This document shows positions 16,975 through 28,151 of a stretch of DNA of 43,789 bases, in pieces. The notes beneath the pieces are model-generated. The model saw only the letters and a list, made by a program, of their open reading frames with translations, did no database searches and was not told the origin of the DNA. The DNA is taken from positions 1-43,789 of the forward strand of contig DAIDHR010000017.1 of assembly GCA_027459605.1 (NCBI GenBank). The letters are read 5' to 3'. The stretch comes from Alphaproteobacteria bacterium (GTDB lineage Bacteria > Pseudomonadota > Alphaproteobacteria > UBA9655). The position numbers and the translations under genes are program-made. How positions within the stretch are numbered: position 1 is the stretch's first letter; each line of letters starts with the position of its first letter.

Positions 16975-16998
16975 AGCTTATCAAAAGGAGACTATGAA

Positions 16999-17718
16999 AT
17001 GACCATCTCTTTTTCAGGGCCAAGTCTTTCCCCCGCCTCGGGAAACAAGCCTGAGTCTATTGTTGTGTTTCTTCACGGCTATGGCGCCAATGGCCATGAT
17101 TTATTATCCCTGGGAACAGCCTGGGCGGCCCTTCTTCCTAACACTCTTTTTATAGCCCCACATGGACCAAGCACAAGTATGCTTTATCCGTCTGGAAACC
17201 AGTGGTTCAGTTTGGAAGATTGGAATCCTGAGGAACCGTTCACAAACCATCAAAAGGCCCGAATACTATCGGAGATCCAAGCTCTTACTCCTTCATTTAA
17301 TCGATATTTAGATGACCTTTTAAAAGTAAATGACTTGCCTCCCGAAAAGCTGGCCCTTGTGGGTTTTTCCCAAGGAACGATGTTTGCTCTTCATGTGGCC
17401 CTCCACCGCCCTTTATGCGGAGGTGTGGTGGGTTATTCGGGCGCGTTTTTTGATGATTCTACTGAGCCTAAAACCGCATGTCCGCCTATTCTCCTTCTCC
17501 ATGGTCAAGAAGATCATCTGGTCCCCCCCTCTTTCTCACAAGAGGCTGAAGCCCGTTTGAAAGCGCTTGGAATTCCTGTAAATCTTTGCCTTTTGCCAGG
17601 TCTCAATCATGGAATAAATGAAAAAGGACTAAAAATGGGAGGTGTGTTTTTAAAAGATCATCTTTATAAAAACCCGCAGGCTGACTTGTGGCAATGCGCT
17701 AAAGAGGGTAATAGTTAA
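16999..17718 (+). CDS. phospholipase/carboxylesterase-type alpha/beta hydrolase
   Basis: This 239-residue soluble serine hydrolase belongs to the carboxylesterase/thioesterase (YpfH-like, PF02230) family. FLHGYGANGHDL (about residues 24-35) supplies the oxyanion hole. The nucleophile is Ser124 in VGFSQGTMFAL, with Asp172 in HGQEDHLVP and His204 in GLNHGINEKG completing the triad. AAGGAG lies 12 bases before ATG 16999. It is just upstream of mdh and may be co-transcribed with it. The substrate is unknown; relatives cleave short acyl esters or acyl thioesters. Confidence 0.88.
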   Translation: MTISFSGPSLSPASGNKPESIVVFLHGYGANGHDLLSLGTAWAALLPNTLFIAPHGPSTSMLYPSGNQWFSLEDWNPEEPFTNHQKARILSEIQALTPSFNRYLDDLLKVNDLPPEKLALVGFSQGTMFALHVALHRPLCGGVVGYSGAFFDDSTEPKTACPPILLLHGQEDHLVPPSFSQEAEARLKALGIPVNLCLLPGLNHGINEKGLKMGGVFLKDHLYKNPQADLWQCAKEGNS

Positions 17719-17732
17719 CGAATAGGAAATAG

Positions 17733-18858
<1,126 letters not shown>

Positions 18859-18862
<4 letters not shown>

Positions 18863-20028
18863 ATATTCATGAGTATCAAGCAAAATCGCTTCTCCGATCT
18901 TTTGGAGTTTCCGTCCCCCAAGGAGGGATTGCCTTTACATCTCAAGAAGCAAGAGAAGTTGGGGAGACTTTAGAAGGGCCCCTCTGGGTTGTTAAAGCCC
19001 AAATCCATGCTGGTGGGCGCGGGAAAGGAGGAGGAGTCAAACTTGCAAAGTCATTGAATGACGTCAGTTCTTATGCAGGTCAAATTTTAGGGATGACACT
19101 CATTACCCATCAAACAGGGCCTCAAGGACGCCTGGTGCGAAAAGTTTATATCGAAGAAGGATGCTCGGTTGATCGTGAATTTTATCTCAGCCTTTTGATT
19201 GACAGAACTACCTCACGCTTAACTTTTCTTGCATCAACAGAAGGTGGCATGGAAATTGAAGAAGTAGCCAAAAACCACCCTGAAAAAATTATAAAAGTCA
19301 GTATTGATCCAGCTGCAGATTTTCAATCCTTTCATGGAAGGAACATTGCCTATGGCCTTGGGCTTAAAGGAGATCAGGTGAAAGAAGTCATCCGGTTTGC
19401 AAAAGGCATTTATGAGGCCTTCATAAATCTTGACGCAAGTCTTATTGAGATTAATCCTCTTGTCCTCACACAAGAAGGAAAGCTTCTCGCTTTGGACGCA
19501 AAGATGAGTTTTGACGATAATGGCCTTTACCGCCACCAAGATTTAGAAAACCTGAGAGACATTGATGAGGAAGATTTAATCGAACACCAGGCATCCTTAA
19601 ATGGGCTAAGTTATATCAAATTAGACGGAAATATTGGGTGTATGGTCAATGGTGCTGGCCTTGCAATGGCTACAATGGATATTATTAAACTTTATGGGGG
19701 CTCTCCCGCTAATTTCCTTGATGTGGGAGGAGGAGCTCCTCGGGAACGCGTGACAGAAGCCTTTAAAATCATTCTTTCTGATCCCCATGTCAAAGGCGTA
19801 CTTGTCAATATTTTCGGAGGCATAATGCGCTGTGATATCATTGCAGAGGGAATTGTGAATGCCGTGAAAGAAGTTGACCTCCACATTCCCTTAGTTATTC
19901 GCCTTGCAGGAACAAATGTGGATCTTGGAAAAGATATCTTTAACAAATCAGGCTTGTCAATTATTGCCTTAGATGATTTGGCCCAGGCCGCAGAACGCAT
20001 CGTTAAAGAAGTTAAGGAGACCGCTTAA
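18859..20028 (+). CDS. sucC: succinyl-CoA synthetase beta subunit
   Basis: The beta subunit of succinate-CoA ligase binds nucleotide and succinate. It opens with [17 protein letters not shown], the family start. The ATP-grasp domain covers about residues 1-240, with [16 protein letters not shown] and a metal-binding INPLVLT segment. The C-terminal CoA-ligase domain contains [18 protein letters not shown] and [10 protein letters not shown]. The length of 389 is normal. No strong ribosome site precedes its ATG. It is followed immediately by its partner sucD, whose ATG shares one base with the sucC stop. Confidence 0.98.
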
Positions 20029-20927
20029 TGTCTGTTCTCATTAACTCATCGACAAAAGTGATTTGTCAAGGATTTACCGGTGCCCAAGGAACTTTTCATT
20101 CTGAACAAGCCATTGCCTATGGAACAAAAATGGTTGGGGGTGTAACTCCTGGCAAAGGGGGAACAATTCATTTAGGGCTTCCTGTTTTCGATACTGTTGA
20201 AGATGCTGTCCTAAAAACGGGAGCTACTGCTTCGGTCATTTACGTACCTGCTCCTTTTGCAGCAGATGCTATTTTAGAAGCTATTAATGCTCAGATCCCT
20301 CTCATCGTCTGCATCACAGAAGGAATTCCCATTTTGGATATGATGCGAGTCAAACGCGCTCTTACTGGATCTAACACGCGCCTGATTGGACCTAATTGCC
20401 CAGGAATTATTACTCCTGGTGAATGTAAAATTGGTATTATGCCCGGGTATATTCACAAACCTGGACGAGTGGGCGTTGTATCCCGCTCAGGTACTTTAAC
20501 CTATGAAGCCGTGGCTCAAACAACAGCAGTTGGACTTGGGCAATCAACCTGTATTGGCATTGGTGGAGATCCCATTAATGGAACAAGTTTTGTCGATTCT
20601 CTTGAATTGTTCCAACAGGATCAAAATACAGATTCTATCGTCCTGATCGGAGAGATAGGAGGGACAGCCGAAGAGGAAGCCGCTCTTTTTTTAAAGTCCT
20701 CCAAAAATCCTAAACCTGTTGTTGGTTTTATTGCAGGAATGACAGCTCCTGCAGGTCGGAGAATGGGCCATGCAGGTGCTGTTATTTCGGGTTCTCAAGG
20801 AGGAGCACAAGATAAAATTGAAGCTTTAAAAAGCGCGGGCGTTGTCATTGCTGATTCTCCTGCTAAAATTGGGGAAACCCTTTATGAGGTCTTGCGTGGA
20901 ATTTCGTCTAAAAGGGTACAGGTATAA
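20028..20927 (+). CDS. sucD: succinyl-CoA synthetase alpha subunit
   Basis: The alpha subunit binds CoA and carries the phosphohistidine intermediate. [18 protein letters not shown] (about residues 15-32) is the CoA-binding start. [20 protein letters not shown] is strongly conserved. The active-site histidine is His248 in [12 protein letters not shown]. The 299 residues are slightly longer than the Escherichia coli protein. One-base overlaps with sucC upstream and sucA downstream show a tightly coupled operon. Confidence 0.98.
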   Translation: MSVLINSSTKVICQGFTGAQGTFHSEQAIAYGTKMVGGVTPGKGGTIHLGLPVFDTVEDAVLKTGATASVIYVPAPFAADAILEAINAQIPLIVCITEGIPILDMMRVKRALTGSNTRLIGPNCPGIITPGECKIGIMPGYIHKPGRVGVVSRSGTLTYEAVAQTTAVGLGQSTCIGIGGDPINGTSFVDSLELFQQDQNTDSIVLIGEIGGTAEEEAALFLKSSKNPKPVVGFIAGMTAPAGRRMGHAGAVISGSQGGAQDKIEALKSAGVVIADSPAKIGETLYEVLRGISSKRVQV

Positions 20928-23809
20928 TGGTCACCTCCAGAAAGAAATCCTCCTCAACATGGTCAGATGAAAGCCGATCGTTTTTGACAGGGGATAATGC
21001 TCCTTATGTAGCTCAAATATATGCGTCTTATCTTGAAAATCCCTCAACCGTAAGCCTTGATTGGCGGCACTTTTTTTCGTCTCTAGGAGATAAAGAAACC
21101 GAAGTTTTAAAGGATCTTGTAGGCCCTACCTGGGCCCCGCGCTTTTATCATGAAGGGACTGAAGTTCCTGCGCTTATTCCCGAGGAAAAACAGGCCGCAC
21201 CTGAAGATTTTCAAGGTGCAATTTTGGATTCAATACGCGCAATTATGCTTATTAGAGCGTATCGAGCTCGAGGACATATGATTGCAAATCTTGATCCCCT
21301 CGACCTGGCTCCAAAAGAATACTATCCTGAATTGGACCCGAAAACTTATGGTTTTACGGCAGAAGATTATGACCGCCCCATTTTTATTTATGATGTTTTG
21401 GGCCTTCCTTATGCAACTTTACAAGAAATTATTAATCGGCTCCAAAAAACCTATTGTGGAACAATTGGAATTGAGTTCCTTCATGTTCAAGATCCCGAAA
21501 GAAAACTTTGGCTTCAAAAAAGAGTTGAAGGGGAAGGGGAGCTTGGCCTAGCTGAACCCATTCATGATGTTAAGTGGAAAAAAAGAATTCTAAAAGAACT
21601 CATAGCCGCAGAAGCCTTTGAGCAATTTTTACATGTGAAATACCCTGCAGCTAAACGATTTGGCTTGGATGGGGGTGAAAGCCTCCTTCCAGGTCTTGAG
21701 GAGATGCTCCAAAGATCTTCAGAGTTGGGAGTTGAAGAAGTTGTTATAGGCATGTCCCATCGGGGTCGTCTTAACGTTCTCGCTAACATTCTAAAAAAGC
21801 CATATAGAGCCATTTTTTCTGAGTTTCAAGGAAATGCCCCTCAGCCAGATCAAGTGCAAGGATCAGGAGATGTAAAGTACCACCTGGGCACATCCACTGA
21901 CCGAGAGTTTGAGGGAAGGAAAATGCACCTTTCTCTCACCGCAAACCCATCTCACTTAGAAGCTGTGGACCCCGTCGTTGTTGGAAAAGTGAGAGCCAAA
22001 CAATCCCAATATAATGATCAGGAAAGATCTAAGGTCATGGGTCTCCTCCTTCATGGAGATGCTGCGTTTGCAGGGCAAGGGATTGTTGCAGAAACATTCA
22101 TGCTTTCCCAGCTTCATGGGTATCAGTCCGGCGGAACCTTTCACATAATCATCAACAACCAAATTGGGTTTACGACAGCCCCTGCATTTGCACGCTCTTC
22201 TGCCCATTGTTCCGATCTAGGAATGATCGTCCAAGCCCCCATTTTTCATGTCAATGGCGATGATCCTGAGGCTGTGGTTAAGGTTATGCGTCTTGCGGCT
22301 GAGTACCGGCAAACTTTTAAATCTGATGTGGTGGTCGATCTCGTATGCTATCGCCGTTTTGGCCATAACGAGGTCGATGAACCTGCGTTTACTCAACCCC
22401 TCATGTATCAAGCTATTCATGATCATCCTTTTATCCGCCAAGTCTATACACAAAAATTGATTCAAGAGGGTTCATTAACCCAAGATGACGTCCTGGCAAT
22501 TGAACGACTCATTGAGCGAGACCTGCAAGACAATTTTCAAGAATCCCTTTCTTATAAACCTTCAAAAGCCGATTGGCTTTTAGGAAAGTGGGAAGGGTTT
22601 TCCCCCAAAACGGGCAAGGAACCCCCATCTCTTACAGGTGTCGAAAAGGAAACATTAATTTCTGTTGGAATTGCTCTTACGGAAATTCCTGAAGGGTTCC
22701 ATCTTCACCCCAAGCTACAACGTTCTCTCGCTATTCACCGACAAATGGTGACAGAAGATCATCCCATAGATTGGCCCATGGCAGAAGCCCTTGCCTTTGG
22801 AACTCTTCTGGTCGAGGGACATATTGTCCGTCTTAGTGGTCAAGATAGTGGAAGAGGAACTTTTAGCCAGCGCCATGCCGTCTTAAGAGATCAGGAAACA
22901 GAGGAAAAATATATCCCCTTTAATCACCTCTCCCCCACCCAAGCACATTTTGAGGTCTGGGATAGCCCCCTTGCTGAAGCTTCAGTTTTAGGCTTTGAGT
23001 TGGGGTATAGCCTTGCTGAGCCTAGAGCCCTTGTGATGTGGGAGGCTCAATTTGGAGACTTTGCCAACGGAGCTCAAGTTATCATTGACCAATTCATTTC
23101 AGCCGGCGAATCTAAGTGGCTTCGCATGTCAGGACTTGTCATGTTATTGCCCCATGGTTATGAAGGGCAAGGACCAGAACATTCCTCAGCTCGGCTTGAG
23201 AGGTACCTCCAACTTTGTGCAGAAGATAACATGGAGGTTGTCAATTGCACAACTCCAGCCAATTATTTTCATGTCTTAAGGCGGCAAATTCATCGGGGAT
23301 ACCGTAAACCTCTTATCGTCATGACACCTAAAGTATTATTGCGAGATAAACGGGCTGTTTCGACTCTTTCCGATTTTGACACAACCAGCCATTTCAAAGA
23401 AATCATTCCTGATTCCCTTAACTCTTCCTCTTCCATGAAACGAGTCATTTTATGTTCTGGAAAAGTTTACTATGACTTGCTAGAAAGAAGAGAAGAGGCC
23501 GGGATAAAAGACATTGGCATTATAAGGCTTGAGCAGATATACCCATTCCCTGACAAGGCATTGGTCGAAATTCTTAAACCTTATAAAAATGCTGATCTGA
23601 TCTGGTGTCAGGAAGAGCCTAAAAATATGGGGGCCTGGACCTTCCTAGACCGACGCCTTGAAGCTGTGTTGATGGAGGCAGATATCAAAACAAAACGACC
23701 TATTTATGTAGGGCGACCTGAGTCAGCTTCCACAGCAACAGGCTTGTTAAGCCGGCATATTTTTGAACAGAACCTTCTGGTGAGCCAAGCTCTTAACCTT
23801 GTGAAGTGA
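20927..23809 (+). CDS. sucA: 2-oxoglutarate dehydrogenase E1 component
   Basis: E1 is the thiamin-diphosphate enzyme that decarboxylates 2-oxoglutarate and transfers the succinyl group to lipoyl-E2. The N-terminal tail ([22 protein letters not shown]) is the E2-binding helix region. [12 protein letters not shown] is the family marker near residue 115. [14 protein letters not shown] and the region [10 protein letters not shown] (about residues 440-450), with [14 protein letters not shown], form the thiamin-diphosphate site. [12 protein letters not shown] and [19 protein letters not shown] follow in the transketolase-like second half. At 960 residues it is full length. Its start overlaps sucD by one base. 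Confidence 0.98.
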   Translation: MVTSRKKSSSTWSDESRSFLTGDNAPYVAQIYASYLENPSTVSLDWRHFFSSLGDKETEVLKDLVGPTWAPRFYHEGTEVPALIPEEKQAAPEDFQGAILDSIRAIMLIRAYRARGHMIANLDPLDLAPKEYYPELDPKTYGFTAEDYDRPIFIYDVLGLPYATLQEIINRLQKTYCGTIGIEFLHVQDPERKLWLQKRVEGEGELGLAEPIHDVKWKKRILKELIAAEAFEQFLHVKYPAAKRFGLDGGESLLPGLEEMLQRSSELGVEEVVIGMSHRGRLNVLANILKKPYRAIFSEFQGNAPQPDQVQGSGDVKYHLGTSTDREFEGRKMHLSLTANPSHLEAVDPVVVGKVRAKQSQYNDQERSKVMGLLLHGDAAFAGQGIVAETFMLSQLHGYQSGGTFHIIINNQIGFTTAPAFARSSAHCSDLGMIVQAPIFHVNGDDPEAVVKVMRLAAEYRQTFKSDVVVDLVCYRRFGHNEVDEPAFTQPLMYQAIHDHPFIRQVYTQKLIQEGSLTQDDVLAIERLIERDLQDNFQESLSYKPSKADWLLGKWEGFSPKTGKEPPSLTGVEKETLISVGIALTEIPEGFHLHPKLQRSLAIHRQMVTEDHPIDWPMAEALAFGTLLVEGHIVRLSGQDSGRGTFSQRHAVLRDQETEEKYIPFNHLSPTQAHFEVWDSPLAEASVLGFELGYSLAEPRALVMWEAQFGDFANGAQVIIDQFISAGESKWLRMSGLVMLLPHGYEGQGPEHSSARLERYLQLCAEDNMEVVNCTTPANYFHVLRRQIHRGYRKPLIVMTPKVLLRDKRAVSTLSDFDTTSHFKEIIPDSLNSSSSMKRVILCSGKVYYDLLERREEAGIKDIGIIRLEQIYPFPDKALVEILKPYKNADLIWCQEEPKNMGAWTFLDRRLEAVLMEADIKTKRPIYVGRPESASTATGLLSRHIFEQNLLVSQALNLVK

Positions 23810-23816
23810 GGAAAGA

Positions 23817-25070
23817 ATGAATACAAAAACCTCCCCTCAAGCCCAAAAAGACATCAAAGTCCCAAATATGGGGGAATCTATTACGGAAGCAACTATTGCA
23901 CGGTGGCTCAAAAAACAAGGGGACGATGTTGTCATCGATGAACCTGTTGTTGAGCTTGAAACAGATAAGGTTACACTTGAGGTTGGATCTCCCATCACGG
24001 GTGTCCTCTCCGAAATCCTTGTTCAACAAGGAGAGACTGTTGAAATAGGTACTGTTATTGGCCACGTTTCAGAAGGAGAAGCCCTTCCTCCAAAGGAAAA
24101 ACCACAAGAAAAAGCAAAAGCCACTCCTCAAAAGGAAAAACCTCAGCCCAAGACAGAAGCCGCTCCTTCTTCTCACCTTTTAGAAACCCCTCCCCTTTCC
24201 CCTTCTGTCAGGAGGCTCGTTGCAGAAGGAGGGCTAGATGCTCGCCTAATTGGGGGGCAAGGCAAAGGGGGACGCCTTACCAAAGGGGACGTTCTCACTT
24301 TTTTGGATAAGAACAAATTGGAAGAAGTCGAAGAAATCCTTCCTGAACCATCACCAGAGGAAAGAAAAGAAGCGCGAATTGAAAGGGTTCGCATGAGTAA
24401 ACTTCGTGAGCGGATTGCTGAACGCTTAAAAGAAGCTCAGAATACAGCTGCCATACTCACCACCTTCAATGAAGCGGATATGACAAGTGTCATCGCTCTC
24501 AGAACCCAGCTGAAAGAATCTTTCCAGAAAAGGCATGGGGTCAAACTTGGGTTTATGTCCTTTTTTATCAAGGCTTGTATTGTCGCCCTTAAAGAAATAC
24601 CAACGGTTAACGCCGAAATCGAAGGGAATGAAATCATTTATAAAAACTATTATGACATCGGAGTCGCTGTTGGGATTCCGCAAGGGCTAGTGGTTCCTGT
24701 TATTCGAGATGCAGATAAAAAAAGCTTTGCCCAGATCGAAAAAGATGTTGCGAGTTTAAGCCAAAAAGCCAGAGATGGGAAACTCGCCCTTCAAGATCTT
24801 CAGGGAGGAACATTCACCATATCAAATGGGGGAACCTATGGCTCGCTTATGTCAACACCCATCCTTAACCCCCCTCAATCAGGCATTCTAGGAATGCACA
24901 AAATTCAAGAACGCCCTATAGCTGTTGCAGGAAAAGTCGAAATACGTCCCATGATGTATTTAGCGCTCTCCTATGATCACCGAATAATAGATGGAAAGGA
25001 CGCCGTTACATTTTTAATTCGTGTAAAAGAATGCATTGAAAACCCTGAACGAATTTTATTGGATATATAG
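23817..25070 (+). CDS. sucB: 2-oxoglutarate dehydrogenase E2 (dihydrolipoyl succinyltransferase)
   Basis: E2 forms the core of the 2-oxoglutarate dehydrogenase complex and passes succinyl groups to CoA. The lipoyl domain (about residues 11-87) has the lipoylated Lys51 in [12 protein letters not shown] Lys/Pro/Glu-rich hinge follows. The E3-binding domain (about 125-165) contains [18 protein letters not shown]. The catalytic domain ends with His388 and Asp392 in [21 protein letters not shown] lies before ATG. There is one lipoyl domain, as usual for this family. The next gene starts two bases after the stop. Confidence 0.98.
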   Translation: MNTKTSPQAQKDIKVPNMGESITEATIARWLKKQGDDVVIDEPVVELETDKVTLEVGSPITGVLSEILVQQGETVEIGTVIGHVSEGEALPPKEKPQEKAKATPQKEKPQPKTEAAPSSHLLETPPLSPSVRRLVAEGGLDARLIGGQGKGGRLTKGDVLTFLDKNKLEEVEEILPEPSPEERKEARIERVRMSKLRERIAERLKEAQNTAAILTTFNEADMTSVIALRTQLKESFQKRHGVKLGFMSFFIKACIVALKEIPTVNAEIEGNEIIYKNYYDIGVAVGIPQGLVVPVIRDADKKSFAQIEKDVASLSQKARDGKLALQDLQGGTFTISNGGTYGSLMSTPILNPPQSGILGMHKIQERPIAVAGKVEIRPMMYLALSYDHRIIDGKDAVTFLIRVKECIENPERILLDI

Positions 25071-25072
25071 CT

Positions 25073-26476
25073 ATGCCACAAAATAAAGTTGACCTCATTG
25101 TTATTGGAGCAGGCCCTGGAGGGTATGTTGCTGCCATTAGAGCTGCCCAGCTTGGGATGAGCGTTCTTTGTGTTGATAAGCGAAAAACACTCGGGGGAAC
25201 ATGCCTTAATGTGGGATGTATCCCTTCGAAAACATTGTTGTATTCTTCTCACAAATATGAGGTTACCGAGCACCATTTAGCTGAACATGGGATCAAGGTT
25301 GGGAAAGTATCCCTTGACCTGGATCAAATGATGGACAGGAAAAACAAAGTTGTTGATCAACTGACGAAAGGCATTGACTTTCTTTTCAAAAAGAACAAGG
25401 TGTCCCATCTTTTTGGAACGGCGCGCCTTCTTTCGCCTGAGGAGGTTTCCGTTAAAACAGAAAAAGGCGAGGAATCGTGGCATGCTCGTCACATCCTCAT
25501 AGCTACTGGCTCTGAAAGTCTGTCTCTTCCCGGCGTTATAATTGATGAGAAAAAAATCGTATCGTCAACAGGGGCTCTTAACCTCATAAAAGTTCCTAAA
25601 AATTTAATTGTTGTTGGCGGAGGATATATTGGCCTTGAAATGGGGTCAATCTGGCGGCGATTGGGCTCTCAGGTAACAGTCGTCGAATTTATGGATAGAC
25701 TTGTCCCTCAAATGGATCAGGAGCTTGCAAGCGCTTTACATAAATCTCTTACAAAACAAGGAATAACCTTTAAGTTGTCATCAAAGGTTAAAAGTGTAAC
25801 AGAAAAGAAAGATAAACTTCTCGTGGACGTTGAGTCTTCATCTGGAAAACCTGAAACACATGACGCTGATGTTGTCTTAATTGCAACCGGTCGTAAACCC
25901 TTTACCGAAGGACTCGGGCTTAAGAAAATGGGGATTGCTGTCAATGAAAAAGGATTCATTGTCGTTAATGAGCGTTATGAAACCTCTATTTCTGGCATTT
26001 ATGCTATTGGAGATGTTATTCCCGGCCCCATGCTAGCTCATAAGGCAGAGGAAGAAGGAATAGCTGCCGTTGAAGCAATGGCAGGACTTTACAGTCATGT
26101 GAATTACGAAGCTATTCCCTCTGTCATTTATACAAGCCCCGAAGTTGCATCCGTTGGCAAAACAGAAGAGGAACTCAAGGCCGCAGAACGGGCCTATAAG
26201 GTTGGGAAATTTCCATTCCTTGCTAATAGCCGAGCGAAAGCCATTGGTGAAACAGAAGGGTTTGTCAAAATCTTAGCTGATTCACTTTCAGATCAAGTCT
26301 TAGGAGTCCATATCATTGGCCCCGACGCAGGAACTCTCATTGCCGAAGCAGCTCTTGCTATGGAGTTTTCAGCTTCTTCCGAAGATATAGCCCGAACCTG
26401 TCATGCTCACCCAACCCTCAATGAAGCCGTTAAGGAAGCTGCTCTTGCCGTAGAGGACAGGGCCATTCATATTTAA
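25073..26476 (+). CDS. lpdA: dihydrolipoyl dehydrogenase (E3)
   Basis: E3 reoxidises dihydrolipoyl-E2 with FAD and NAD+. FAD binding is at IGAGPGGYVAAIRAAQLG. The redox disulfide is Cys44/Cys49 in GGTCLNVGCIPSKTLL. The NAD-binding site is VVGGGYIGLEMGSIW. YAIGDVIPGPMLAHKAEEEG binds FAD again, and HAHPTLNEA near residue 445 holds the active-site histidine. The length of 467 is normal. It closes the sucCDAB-lpdA block, so it probably serves the 2-oxoglutarate complex; whether pyruvate dehydrogenase has its own E3 cannot be seen here. Confidence 0.97.
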   Translation: MPQNKVDLIVIGAGPGGYVAAIRAAQLGMSVLCVDKRKTLGGTCLNVGCIPSKTLLYSSHKYEVTEHHLAEHGIKVGKVSLDLDQMMDRKNKVVDQLTKGIDFLFKKNKVSHLFGTARLLSPEEVSVKTEKGEESWHARHILIATGSESLSLPGVIIDEKKIVSSTGALNLIKVPKNLIVVGGGYIGLEMGSIWRRLGSQVTVVEFMDRLVPQMDQELASALHKSLTKQGITFKLSSKVKSVTEKKDKLLVDVESSSGKPETHDADVVLIATGRKPFTEGLGLKKMGIAVNEKGFIVVNERYETSISGIYAIGDVIPGPMLAHKAEEEGIAAVEAMAGLYSHVNYEAIPSVIYTSPEVASVGKTEEELKAAERAYKVGKFPFLANSRAKAIGETEGFVKILADSLSDQVLGVHIIGPDAGTLIAEAALAMEFSASSEDIARTCHAHPTLNEAVKEAALAVEDRAIHI

Positions 26477-26503
26477 CCCTTTCTCAATCCTCATTTTATA
26501 CTA

Positions 26504-27211
26504 TCACATTCCTTTTATTTGAAGATACGCAACGCCAACTAAAGCAGCTGTTTCAGCGCGAAGAATATGGGGGTTTAGGCTTACTCCTTGGACATGGGAG
26601 TGGGATTTGAGGATGTCCAGTTCTTTGGGTGTGAATCCCCCCTCAGGGCCTACAAGTAAAGCATAGGATTTTTGAGAGCTTATCTCCAGGCTTCCAAGAG
26701 AGGAGGAGGTTAGGGTTTCATCTCCAAACAAAAGAAGTCGATCCGAAGGCCAGCTTTTAAGGAGATCGAAAAGGGACGTCATAGGCTTAATTTCAGGTAG
26801 CGTTAAACGCCCACACTGCTCTGCAGCTTCTCTCATATGGGCCTGCATTTTTTCGAGATTCACTTTAGATATGGAGGTTCTTTCACAGAGAATAGGCCAA
26901 AGGCAAGAGATGCCAAGCTCAGTTGCTTTTTCTTCTAAAAACTCTTGTCGTTTGGGTTTTAAAGGAGAGAACAACAACCAAAGATCTCTCGCTTTGTCTT
27001 GCGGACGAACTCGGGATATAATAAGAAATGTTGCTGATTTTTTAGAAACCCCTGATAGGCGGGCTTTCCACTCGCCATCTTTTCCATTAAAAAGAAGGAT
27101 AGAATCACCTTCTTTAAGGCGCATGACTTTTTGGATGTAGTGGGATTGTTTTTCATTGAGAGACACTTCTTGATTTTTAAAGAGAGGGCTTTCTACATAA
27201 AGACGAATCAT
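26504..27211 (-). CDS. rsmE: 16S rRNA m3U1498 methyltransferase
   Basis: RsmE is a SPOUT-fold enzyme that methylates U1498 of 16S rRNA with SAM. An N-terminal PUA-like RNA-binding part (about residues 1-70) includes HYIQKVMRLKEGD. The knot region includes LLVGPEGGFTPKELD (about 190-205) and the closing ILRAETAALVGVAYLQI, both diagnostic. At 235 residues it is complete. It ends 27 bases from the convergent lpdA stop and is divergent from ubiA. Confidence 0.95.
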   Translation of the reverse strand: MIRLYVESPLFKNQEVSLNEKQSHYIQKVMRLKEGDSILLFNGKDGEWKARLSGVSKKSATFLIISRVRPQDKARDLWLLFSPLKPKRQEFLEEKATELGISCLWPILCERTSISKVNLEKMQAHMREAAEQCGRLTLPEIKPMTSLFDLLKSWPSDRLLLFGDETLTSSSLGSLEISSQKSYALLVGPEGGFTPKELDILKSHSHVQGVSLNPHILRAETAALVGVAYLQIKGM

Positions 27212-27257
27212 GGGAACCTCATGGAGTTTAAAATCGGTCCTGAAATATTACGAGGAG

Positions 27258-28124
27258 ATGATGGCTCGAACAATAAATTTTAAGGCTTATGCCCAATTAG
27301 CTCGCTTTCATCGACCCATCGGGACATGGCTCTTAATGTTTCCCAGTTGGTGGGGGCTTGCTCTTGCTAGCTCGACTTTTCCTCCTCCTTTTCTCCTAGC
27401 TCTTTTTGCATTAGGGGCAGTTTTAATGCGTAGCGCAGGGTGTGTTTATAACGACATTGTGGATCAAGATTTTGACCGTCAAGTAAAAAGGACGGCTTCT
27501 CGTCCTTTGGCAGCTAGAGAAATTAAGTTGCAGGAGGCTGTTGTATTTCTTGTCATTTTATTGGGGCTCAGTGCTTTTATCCTCTTTAGTCTTCCTTATC
27601 CTGTAATTCTGACGGGTTTCGTAGCCCTTGGACTCGTTTTTCTATACCCTTGGATGAAACGGATTACCTATTGGCCCCAACTTTTTTTAGGTCTTACATT
27701 TAATATAGGGGCTCTCATGGGGTGGTTTTGCCTTAAACCAGGTCTTTCAAATGTTCCATTCCTTTTCTACGGGGGAGGAATCTTGTGGACTTTGGGGTAT
27801 GATACGATCTATGCTTTTCAGGATCGAGAAGATGATTTTTTGGTAGGCGTAAAATCTTCTGCTCTTGCTGTATCCTCCTCCCCTAAACTCTTTTTAAGCT
27901 TTGTTTATGCGGGGTCTGTGATCCTTTGGAGGATCGGAGGAAATGAGGCCCACCTGGGTCGTACTTATTGGTTTTTTTTAGGAGTCATTGCGCTCCATTT
28001 TATTTGGCAAGTTCTTTCATTAACCGAAAACTGTTCTCAGAATTGTTTAAGAAGATTTGACTCTAATAAATTTATTGGACTACTTTTGTTTCTTGGCATT
28101 GTGTTTTCTCATTTAATCGACTAG
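27258..28124 (+). CDS. ubiA: 4-hydroxybenzoate polyprenyltransferase
   Basis: UbiA is a membrane prenyltransferase that joins a polyprenyl chain to 4-hydroxybenzoate in ubiquinone synthesis. The first Asp-rich motif is NDIVDQDFDRQVKRTASRPL (about residues 65-85), and the second is YDTIYAFQDREDD (about 175-187). FHRPIGTWLLMFPSWWGL near the N terminus is typical. About eight membrane helices are present. The frame is open from ATG 27210, which would overlap the rsmE start; ATG 27258 or 27261, directly after GAGGAG, is preferred. The C-terminal region (about 240-275) is hydrophilic and less conserved. Confidence 0.95.
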   Translation: MMARTINFKAYAQLARFHRPIGTWLLMFPSWWGLALASSTFPPPFLLALFALGAVLMRSAGCVYNDIVDQDFDRQVKRTASRPLAAREIKLQEAVVFLVILLGLSAFILFSLPYPVILTGFVALGLVFLYPWMKRITYWPQLFLGLTFNIGALMGWFCLKPGLSNVPFLFYGGGILWTLGYDTIYAFQDREDDFLVGVKSSALAVSSSPKLFLSFVYAGSVILWRIGGNEAHLGRTYWFFLGVIALHFIWQVLSLTENCSQNCLRRFDSNKFIGLLLFLGIVFSHLID

Positions 28125-28151
28125 AAAAAGAAAAATGAGTTGAGTAGTTTG